From an uncultured Micrococcales bacterium (GTDB lineage Bacteria; Actinomycetota; Actinomycetes; S36-B12; GCA-2699445): a DNA stretch of 8,634 nucleotides. Under the pieces are notes generated by a model that ran no database searches, had not been told where the DNA came from, and worked only from the letters and a program-made list of their open reading frames with translations. Position numbers and translations under genes: made by a program. This document shows, piece after piece, positions 1 to 6,656 of this stretch (position 1 is the stretch's first letter; every line of letters starts with the position of its first letter). The DNA is taken from NCBI GenBank assembly GCA_903915555.1, contig CAIWTL010000011.1, positions 1 through 8,634 on the forward strand, given 5' to 3'.

Positions 1-418
1 GGCCTTCCCGGTGGCTGTAATAGTGCAGGAGGAGCGAGTGATCGGTGACCTCGTCGGTCTCGAAGCGGGGCGGCTGGTAGCCGGGGAAGACCAGTCCGAC
101 CCGCACGTGGAGGTCGTTCAGGTTGCCGATGAACGTGACCATGTCGGCGCCGGCGGCGTCCAGGAGTGTCTGGTAGTGCCGGGGTGCGAAGTCGGCGACC
201 CAGTAGCGGCCGAAATGCTCCAGGAGTGCGGCCGGCTCCTCCTTGAGGACCTCGGAGGCAGCACCGACGAGGCCGTACGACACGTCATCCGGATAGGGCT
301 GGTTGCTGACGTAGACGACACCGCGCTGATCGGCCCGGTCGAGGATGTCGTTCCAGGTGTCCGGGCCGTGCTCGTCCTTGACCATCTGCTCGAGGCCCAA
401 CTGGACCATGCCGTACAT
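1..418 (-). CDS. H-NOX (heme-NO/oxygen-binding) domain protein, C-terminus cut by window edge
   Basis: Probable gas sensor that binds heme b and detects NO (possibly O2), normally passing the signal to a kinase, diguanylate cyclase/phosphodiesterase or chemotaxis protein. The first 139 residues are visible; H-NOX proteins are about 180-190 residues, so the C-terminal helix/sheet part is missing. The start MYG is typical of the family. Seen in order: a PYPDD stretch (41-45), FGRYWV (69-74), the proximal heme ligand His104 in NLNDLH, the heme-contacting PP pair at 116-117, and the YxSxR propionate-binding motif (Tyr133, Ser135, Arg137). These align with H102, P114/P115 and Y131/S133/R135 of the Thermoanaerobacter (Caldanaerobacter) tengcongensis protein with a constant +2 offset. 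ATG 418 is preceded by GGAGG (425-429) with 6 bases of spacing. It follows ahcY on the same strand after 108 bases with a hairpin, so it may have its own promoter. The family call is firm; ligand and partner are not known. Confidence 0.93.
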   Translation of the reverse strand, partial: MYGMVQLGLEQMVKDEHGPDTWNDILDRADQRGVVYVSNQPYPDDVSYGLVGAASEVLKEEPAALLEHFGRYWVADFAPRHYQTLLDAAGADMVTFIGNLNDLHVRVGLVFPGYQPPRFETDEVTDHSLLLHYYSHREG

Positions 419-464
419 CCGGTGCCTCCGTGTCGCGGAAGGCCATTGTGCCTCACATGCGTCC

Positions 465-494
465 GCCGTGTGACGCGTCAGGACGTCACACGGC
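465..494 (-). terminator. Perfect 11-bp inverted repeat after ahcY; terminator or operator
   Basis: The arms GCCGTGTGACG (465-475) and CGTCACACGGC (484-494) are perfectly complementary around an 8-base loop. The element starts 33 bases after the ahcY stop and ends 46 bases before the H-NOX start. In RNA it would form a strong GC-rich stem, suitable as an intrinsic terminator of the ahcY transcript. There is no T-tract after it, which is common for actinobacterial terminators. The TGTGA/TCACA content and position just upstream of a sensor gene also allow a dimeric-regulator binding site. Confidence 0.5.
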
Positions 495-526
495 TGGCGC
501 AGCGGGACAGTACGGGATCACCAGGA

Positions 527-1957
<1,431 letters not shown>

Positions 1958-2043
1958 CGTTCTCCTCGTGACATCGAACGGGGTGAGCGAACGGCACGAG
2001 GCTTCGTTGGTCCGCCCCGGTATTGTGCCATGCACCCGACACC

Positions 2044-2059
2044 CCCGCACGAACGCGGG
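2044..2059 (-). other. Small GC hairpin with UUCG-type loop upstream of ahcY
   Basis: On the minus strand CCCGC and GCGGG flank GTTCGT. With a G-U closing pair this makes a 6-bp stem capped by the very stable UUCG tetraloop. It lies about 90 bases before the ahcY start. It could be a second terminator stem for the upstream transcript or part of a structured leader. The assignment is uncertain because there is no following T-tract. Confidence 0.3.
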
Positions 2060-2082
2060 CTGACGGCAGGAGATGTGGTCGA

Positions 2083-2097
2083 CCGACCGCAGGTCGG
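2083..2097 (-). terminator. Hairpin directly after the cation transporter gene
   Basis: CCGACC and GGTCGG form a 6-bp stem with a 3-base loop, 4 bases beyond the transporter stop codon. A GGTCGACC palindrome overlaps it (2077-2084). It may be a weak terminator or attenuate read-through into ahcY. There is no T-tract, so the call is tentative. Confidence 0.35.
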
Positions 2098-2101
2098 AGG
2101 G

Positions 2102-3025
2102 TCAGCCGGCCCCGGGGTGGTAGACGTCCGGCTCGAGGTAGACGGTGACCTTCTTCCCGGTGATGGCGTCACGGATCCGACCCTCGGCCCCGTCGATGAC
2201 GGCGGCGATCTGGGCGCCGGTGTCGGCGGAGGAGATCCCGATCTTGGCCGCGCACAGGATCTCGTCGGGCCCGAGGTGCAGCGACTTCATGTGGATGACT
2301 CGTTCGACCCCCGGCGTCGTCTCGATGGCCGTCCGCATCGCCTCGTCCTCCTCGGGCAACGCGGACTCGCCGGTGAGCATCGACACCATCTCCATGGCCA
2401 GGAAGATGGCGATGACGATCAGGAGTGTCCCCACTGCGGCGGCGCCCATGCCGTCGAAGGCTCCGTTGCCGGTGACGACGGCCAGGGTGATCCCGATCAG
2501 CGCGAAGATCAGGCCCACCAGGGCGCCGGTGTCCTCCAGCAGGATGACGGGGAGCTCCGGATTCCTCGTGTCCCTGACGAAACGGGGCAGGCTCCGGGAG
2601 CCCCGGGCCGCGTTGGCCTCCTTCACTGCTGTCCGCAACGAGAAACTCTCCAGGACGATCGCGATGATCAGGACCACGAACGCGATGGTGGGGTCCGACA
2701 GTTCCTCGGGGTGCTGGATCTTGTGGATCCCCTCGTAGAGGGAGAACAGCCCTCCGACGAGGAACAGCACGATGGCGACGATGAAGCCGTAGATGTAGCG
2801 CTGGCGACCGTAGCCGAACTGATGGGTCGACGTGCTGGCCCGCTGACTGCGCTTGTTTCCGAAGAGCAGCAGCACCTGGTTACCGGAGTCGGCCAGCGAA
2901 TGGATCGCCTCGGCGAGCATCGACGACGACTGGGTGAGGAGGAAGGCGACGAACTTGGCGACGGCGATGCCGAGGTTGGCGATCAGCGCGGCGATGACCG
3001 CCTTGATGCCACCCTCAGTGCTCAT
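2102..3025 (-). CDS. Cation diffusion facilitator, ZnT9-like (cation efflux transporter)
   Basis: Predicted cytoplasmic-membrane divalent cation antiporter of 307 residues, close to family size. Hydrophobic segments lie near 8-30, 33-55, 79-99, 112-130, 158-184 and 192-215, the usual six helices, followed by a soluble domain (about 220-303) of the CDF cytoplasmic type. Helix 2 has the metal-site pair His42 and Asp46 (HSLAD). The family-typical HQFGYGRQRY follows at 68-77. Helix 5 has Glu164-Asp165 (LLEDTGALVGL) instead of the classical HxxxD, as in relatives of human SLC30A9/ZnT9. The metal (Zn, Mn, Co, Fe) cannot be deduced. ATG 3025 has GGAGG (3030-3034) 4 bases upstream. It starts 63 bases after the Trm112-like gene; a weak 5-bp stem (3039-3043 with 3057-3061) sits just ahead of the ribosome site. 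The link to ahcY is probably positional. Confidence 0.92.
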   Translation of the reverse strand: MSTEGGIKAVIAALIANLGIAVAKFVAFLLTQSSSMLAEAIHSLADSGNQVLLLFGNKRSQRASTSTHQFGYGRQRYIYGFIVAIVLFLVGGLFSLYEGIHKIQHPEELSDPTIAFVVLIIAIVLESFSLRTAVKEANAARGSRSLPRFVRDTRNPELPVILLEDTGALVGLIFALIGITLAVVTGNGAFDGMGAAAVGTLLIVIAIFLAMEMVSMLTGESALPEEDEAMRTAIETTPGVERVIHMKSLHLGPDEILCAAKIGISSADTGAQIAAVIDGAEGRIRDAITGKKVTVYLEPDVYHPGAG

Positions 3026-3088
3026 TCGTCCTCCTACCCGGGGTCCACGACAGCATCCCCGCCCCCATCGTTGCTCGCTGACACATGG

Positions 3089-3259
3089 TCAGCGCCGGGC
3101 CTCGTCGATGAGCATGACGGGCAGCCCGTCCCGGACGGGGAAGGCAGCCCCGCACTCGGTGCACACCAACTCACCGTCACCCGGCTCCAGGACGGCGTGA
3201 TGCGGCAGGGGGCACCGCAGGAGTTCCACCAGCAGCGGATCCAGTCCCAGATCGTTCAC
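3089..3259 (-). CDS. Trm112-like small zinc-ribbon protein
   Basis: A 56-residue protein of the Trm112p/YcaR family. Eukaryotic and archaeal Trm112 activates several methyltransferases; the role of the short bacterial relatives is poorly known. Seen: LLRCP (13-17), VCTEC with Cys33 and Cys36, and the characteristic PVRDGLPVML followed by IDEAR near the end. Only one cysteine (Cys16) occurs in the first half, so a fourth zinc ligand, if any, could be His20 or His21. The start is GTG 3259, whose GTGA overlaps the manB stop; GGAGG lies about 4 bases upstream inside manB. This indicates translational coupling to manB. Longer in-frame readings extend into manB and carry no family sequence. Confidence 0.9.
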   Translation of the reverse strand: MNDLGLDPLLVELLRCPLPHHAVLEPGDGELVCTECGAAFPVRDGLPVMLIDEARR

Positions 3260-4650
3260 GACGCCTCCTCGATGACGGCGATCACTTCGTCGCGCAGCGC
3301 CGCCAGCGTTTCGGGGTCCGCAGCCTCGGCGTTGAGCCGGAGCAGGGGCTCCGTGTTGGACGGCCTCACATTGAACCACCAGTCGGGGGTGGAGACCGTG
3401 ACTCCGTCCAGATCGTCGACGTCGCCCCGGTCACCGAACGTTCTTCTCACCCGGTCGAGGGCGGCCTCGACGTCGGAGACGGTGGTGTTGATCTCGCCGG
3501 TGGACACGTACCGCTCGTAGGCGTCGAGCAACCCCGACAGAGTGGTTCCCTCCGGGGTGGAGCCGAGGACGGCGAGGACGTTCAGGGCGGCGAGCATGCC
3601 GGAGTCCGCCCGCCAGAAGTCACGGAAGTAGAAGTGTCCCGAGTGCTCACCCCCGAATGCCGCTCCGGTGGCAGCCATGCGCTCCTTGATGAAGGAGTGA
3701 CCCACGCGGGTGCGCTCGGGTACGCCCCCGGCATCCGTCACGAGCTCGGGGACCGCCCGGCTGGTGATCAGGTTGTGGATGATCGTCGCCCCGGGCTCCC
3801 GCGCCAGGACCTGCTCGGCGATCAGTGAGGTGATGACGGACGGGCTGACGATCGCGCCGCGGTCGTCGACCACGAAACACCGATCTGCGTCGCCGTCGAA
3901 CGCCAGCCCCAGATCGGCGTCCAGTTGCCGCACCTTCGCCTGAAGATCGACCAGATTCTCCGGTTCGATGGGGTTGGCCTCGTGGTTGGGGAAGGTTCCG
4001 TCGAGATCGAAGTACAGGGGGATGACGGTGATGGGCAGTTCGGGAAGACCGGCGGCGGTCCCCAGCACTGCCGGCACGGTGTATCCACCCATGCCGTTGC
4101 CCGCGTCGACGACCACTTTGAGTGGCCGGATTCCCGAGATGTCCACGAGGCTGCGCAGGAAGGTGGCGTAGTCGGCCAGCATGTCGCGGTGGCGCACCGT
4201 GCCGGGTTCGACGACCCGGTCGGGCACCGGCCCTTGGGACACCATGTCCCGGATAAGCGCCAGGCCGCTGTCCTCCCCGACCGGCGTCGCTCCGGGCCCG
4301 CAGAGCTTGATGCCGTTGTATTCGGCCGGGTTGTGACTCGCTGTGAACATCGCACCCGGCAGGCCCAGGCGACCCGAGGCGAAGTACAACCCGTCGGTCG
4401 AACACATCCCGATGTCGATGACATCGCACCCCTGACCGTTGACGCCGTCGCAGAACGCGGCGACGAGGTCCGGTCCCGTGGGCCGCATGTCATGCCCGAC
4501 GACGACCGCGCCAGGTCCACCGTCCTCATGACCTGCCTTGATCACCTGTACGAAGGCGGCACCGATGTCACGCGCGAGATCGGAGTCCCACTGGTCGGGC
4601 ACGACTCCCCGAACGTCGTAGGCCTTGATGATCGAGCTCAGATCACGCAC
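3256..4650 (-). CDS. manB: Phosphomannomutase/phosphoglucomutase
   Basis: Cytosolic alpha-D-phosphohexomutase interconverting hexose 6- and 1-phosphates. With mannose it supplies mannose 1-phosphate for GDP-mannose, used for mannosylated glycolipids, glycans and protein O-mannosylation. It has 464 residues, typical of the family. The four family loops are present: the phosphoserine loop TASHNP with Ser105, the metal loop DGDADR (252-257), the sugar-binding GGEHSGH (333-339), and the phosphate-binding RPSNTEP (429-435). The N-terminal KAYDVRG (9-15) is also typical. Mannose versus glucose preference cannot be read from sequence; the manB name follows the position next to DUF3499, as in mycobacteria. 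The start is GTG 4650, the only reasonable one: an in-frame stop, that of DUF3499, lies 24 bases upstream. No good ribosome-binding site precedes it, so coupling to DUF3499 translation or a leaderless transcript (TAGGCT lies 8 bases upstream) is possible. Confidence 0.96.
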   Translation of the reverse strand: MRDLSSIIKAYDVRGVVPDQWDSDLARDIGAAFVQVIKAGHEDGGPGAVVVGHDMRPTGPDLVAAFCDGVNGQGCDVIDIGMCSTDGLYFASGRLGLPGAMFTASHNPAEYNGIKLCGPGATPVGEDSGLALIRDMVSQGPVPDRVVEPGTVRHRDMLADYATFLRSLVDISGIRPLKVVVDAGNGMGGYTVPAVLGTAAGLPELPITVIPLYFDLDGTFPNHEANPIEPENLVDLQAKVRQLDADLGLAFDGDADRCFVVDDRGAIVSPSVITSLIAEQVLAREPGATIIHNLITSRAVPELVTDAGGVPERTRVGHSFIKERMAATGAAFGGEHSGHFYFRDFWRADSGMLAALNVLAVLGSTPEGTTLSGLLDAYERYVSTGEINTTVSDVEAALDRVRRTFGDRGDVDDLDGVTVSTPDWWFNVRPSNTEPLLRLNAEAADPETLAALRDEVIAVIEEAS

Positions 4651-4674
4651 GAGAGAGGAGCCTAGCGGTTCGGG

Positions 4675-5040
4675 TCAGGAGTCGGCGTCGCGCAGAACCC
4701 TCAGGTGTCCCCGGCGGGTCACCTCGAGTGTCCCGCGGGGGGTCTCCGGTTCCGGACGGGGCTCCTGCTCGCGGACCCGGCCCGCCTCACGGACGGCCTC
4801 CGCCAACGCCTCGAGATCATCACTGCTCGGCCGCAGTGCCTCCGGGTCGGGCTGCAGCCGCACGACCTCCCAGCCACGCGGCGCCGTCAGCCGTTCGCTG
4901 TGGGCCTGGCACAGGTCGTAGCAGTGGGGCTCGGCGTATGTCGCCAACGGTCCGAGCACAGCGGTGCAGTCGGCGTAGACGTAGGTGAGCGTGGCAACGG
5001 CGGGGCGCGTGCACGAGGGTTTGCTGCAGCGCCGAGGCAT
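4675..5040 (-). CDS. DUF3499 family protein, cysteine-rich
   Basis: A 121-residue protein of a family restricted to actinobacteria and of unknown function. The N-terminal half is the conserved part. Cys5, Cys10, Cys25, Cys40 and Cys44, with His39 and His47, suggest a zinc- or other metal-binding fold. The stretches VATLTYVYAD (15-24), LGPLATYAEPH (29-39) and ERLTAPRGWEVVRL (49-62) are family hallmarks. Residues 65-108 are acidic and proline-rich, probably disordered. ATG 5040 matches the family start; upstream in-frame sequence to 5136 looks non-coding. No Shine-Dalgarno sequence is visible, but a -10-like TATCTT ends 6 bases before the ATG, suggesting a leaderless mRNA. It precedes manB by 24 bases and has a homologue beside manB in mycobacteria (Rv3258c), so a link to envelope sugar metabolism is an inference from position. 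Confidence 0.9.
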   Translation of the reverse strand: MPRRCSKPSCTRPAVATLTYVYADCTAVLGPLATYAEPHCYDLCQAHSERLTAPRGWEVVRLQPDPEALRPSSDDLEALAEAVREAGRVREQEPRPEPETPRGTLEVTRRGHLRVLRDADS

Positions 5041-5046
5041 GCCAGA

Positions 5047-5052
5047 AAGATA
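5047..5052 (-). promoter_or_regulatory. Possible leaderless -10 element of the DUF3499-manB-trm112 unit
   Basis: TATCTT on the minus strand fits the actinobacterial TANNNT -10 consensus. It ends exactly 6 bases before the A of the DUF3499 ATG, the spacing expected when transcription starts at the first base of the start codon. This fits the lack of a ribosome-binding site there. No clear -35 hexamer is seen, so the call is tentative. Confidence 0.45.
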
Positions 5053-5061
5053 CCCCGCCAC

Positions 5062-5073
5062 GGGTGCGCACCC
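5062..5073. promoter_or_regulatory. 12-bp perfect palindrome upstream of DUF3499
   Basis: GGGTGCGCACCC is a perfect 12-bp palindrome with no central spacer, in the 53-base gap between DUF5719 and DUF3499. It sits 10-21 bases upstream of the putative -10 element, where a regulator could bind. It may also be a chance feature of GC-rich DNA. With no loop bases in the middle it is a poor intrinsic terminator. Confidence 0.25.
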
Positions 5074-5093
5074 CGCCCGACACGCGGCCGGGC

Positions 5094-6656
5094 TCAGTCG
5101 TCGTAGTCGGGGATGGCCCGGGGGGCGGGCAGCCACACCTGCAGAGGATCCACGGCGTAGCCGGTGAGTGACCGGCCGTCGTCCAGTTGGACGTGCCCGG
5201 CGTGTAACTGGCCGGGGCCCGAGACGCGCCGCACGATGACGCTGTAGGTGGCGACGCCGCGGGGAGCGCGCACCGGAACCGCCACGGTGCTGCCCTCGGC
5301 GACAGCCACGGTTCGCCGGGGGACCGGCTGCGCACCGGACTGGACCCCGGGCAGCAGGGCCAACTCGGCGTCGAGGGCGCCGCCGACAGCGGTCACGAGG
5401 ATGGTGGTGTCGAGATCCGCCGACAGGCCCGTCACGCCGGCCCGACCTGCGAGGCGCGGCGCGGCGGCGAAGAACGCGAAGTCCTCCCCCGGGTCGATCG
5501 CGTTGGCAGTCTCGGCGCGGGTCAACCGGGTCTGCGCAGCCCGACGCTGGGCGTCACCCTTCGCCTCCTCGACGGCGCGTTCGGCGGCCGCCACGGCGGA
5601 TTCACGTCGGGCCTTGACCGACTCGTCGACGGCGGTGGTGGCCACGAGGCCCGCGATGACATCGACGTCGCCCGAGACGCGCACGGCCGACACGCGGCCG
5701 GCCAACTCGTCGGTCAGATCGAGAACGCTCAGAGAGCCCTTCTTGAGCTGCACCGGCTCGCCGGCCAGTAGCGGCAGCGGGCCGTTCTCCGTCAACGCGG
5801 TCAGCCGGACGGAACCGTCGCCGTGGGGGGCCAGAAGATGCAGCGACCTTTCCCCTCCCCCAGCCGGGACCCCGGCGAGAACGACGGAACGGGCGGGCGG
5901 AGCGGCACCGACACCGATGTCCGCCCCCATGGGGGTCAGACCGTTCATCCTTTCGTCCCGCAGCGCGGCCGCCACGAGTCCGGTCCTCGTGCGGACTCGC
6001 ACGGCCACGGCGTCGAGCCGTGGCACGAGACTGTCGACCCGGACGCGGACGGTTCCGGAGGCGGGAACGGTGACGCCGTCGTCCCCTGTCGTCTCGACCG
6101 GCCCCCCCTTGCCGTACGCCGTCAGATCCACGAGGGAGTCGCTCTCGGTCGGGTTCATGAGCACGATCACCGACCGCTGGCCGGCCTCGGCTCCGGCGCC
6201 CCACAGCCACGCCTCCGTCCCGGCGGCGACACAGGGCGCGGACTCCAGGCCCTTCCCCTCCCCGCGCGGATCGGTGACGACCTGCGCGGCGAGCAGTCCG
6301 GGCGCCAGGCCGCCGTCGGCACTCACCCGAGGTGTGCTGCCAGGTGACGGGTCGGTCGCCACGGCGGTGGCCCCGGGCTTGGTCACAGCCGATAGTTCGT
6401 CCCGGTCGTCGGCGATGGTGATGCGCCCCGGGACGTTCTGCCCCCGGGTCCCCGGCACCGCGACCGCCGCGACAGCCGATGCGTCGTCGGGGGTCACCTG
6501 CCCGGGACATGAGCGCAGCGCCGTGCGGAGGAACTCGCGAGTGGACGCATCGGCCGATGCGGACCGGACGGGTGTCTCGACCAGTGAGCCCGCGAACACC
6601 ACTCCGCCACACAGGCCCACCACGACCCCTGCCGCCGCCACCGACCGCCACGTCAT
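5094..6656 (-). CDS. DUF5719 family protein, membrane-anchored and secreted
   Basis: A 520-residue protein of unknown function found in actinobacteria. An N-terminal hydrophobic segment (about 6-24) with little positive charge ahead of it is a signal anchor or signal peptide; the rest should be outside the membrane. Cys50 (RSCPG) and Cys142 (APCVA) could form a disulfide. The block around AWLWGAG (149-155), VLMNP (165-169) and DLTAYG (177-182) looks like a repeated beta-sandwich strand pattern. Residues about 343-388 form an Ala/Arg/Glu-rich probable helix or coiled coil interrupting the beta-rich sequence. ATG 6656 overlaps the upstream stop in an ATGA and has GGGAGGAG about 6 bases ahead, so it is translationally coupled. 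The frame is open upstream to 7124, but that stretch is the shadow of the neighbouring gene. It probably works with the coupled membrane glycosyltransferase in envelope assembly; this is inference. Confidence 0.85.
   Translation of the reverse strand: MTWRSVAAAGVVVGLCGGVVFAGSLVETPVRSASADASTREFLRTALRSCPGQVTPDDASAVAAVAVPGTRGQNVPGRITIADDRDELSAVTKPGATAVATDPSPGSTPRVSADGGLAPGLLAAQVVTDPRGEGKGLESAPCVAAGTEAWLWGAGAEAGQRSVIVLMNPTESDSLVDLTAYGKGGPVETTGDDGVTVPASGTVRVRVDSLVPRLDAVAVRVRTRTGLVAAALRDERMNGLTPMGADIGVGAAPPARSVVLAGVPAGGGERSLHLLAPHGDGSVRLTALTENGPLPLLAGEPVQLKKGSLSVLDLTDELAGRVSAVRVSGDVDVIAGLVATTAVDESVKARRESAVAAAERAVEEAKGDAQRRAAQTRLTRAETANAIDPGEDFAFFAAAPRLAGRAGVTGLSADLDTTILVTAVGGALDAELALLPGVQSGAQPVPRRTVAVAEGSTVAVPVRAPRGVATYSVIVRRVSGPGQLHAGHVQLDDGRSLTGYAVDPLQVWLPAPRAIPDYDD

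Larger units (their letters stand above)
1958..2101 (-). other. Leader region of ahcY with small hairpins and a short direct repeat
   Basis: This 144-base gap between the transporter stop and the ahcY start holds no plausible gene. Seen on the minus strand: a hairpin just after the transporter stop (2083-2097), a second hairpin (2044-2059), a CACAAT that could be a poor -10 element (2022-2027), and a 7-base direct repeat CCGTTCG (1988-1994 and 1975-1981) 13 bases apart. A promoter for ahcY here is plausible but not proven. I do not see the conserved core of the SAH riboswitch. Confidence 0.4.

Noticed and set aside
465..494. Classical CRP/GlxR binding site
   Set aside because: TGTGA and TCACA are 12 bases apart instead of 6, so the canonical site is not present; kept only as a generic dyad.
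2014..2031. TGGCAC resembling a sigma-54 -24 element upstream of ahcY
   Set aside because: No matching -12 TTGC element at the proper spacing, and actinobacteria generally lack sigma-54.
1958..2050. N-terminal extension of ahcY to 2050
   Set aside because: The extra 31 residues do not resemble the family, and the ribosome site and family start support ATG 1957.
1958..2101. SAH riboswitch upstream of ahcY
   Set aside because: The gene context is right, but I cannot find the conserved core or pseudoknot sequences; only small unrelated hairpins are seen.
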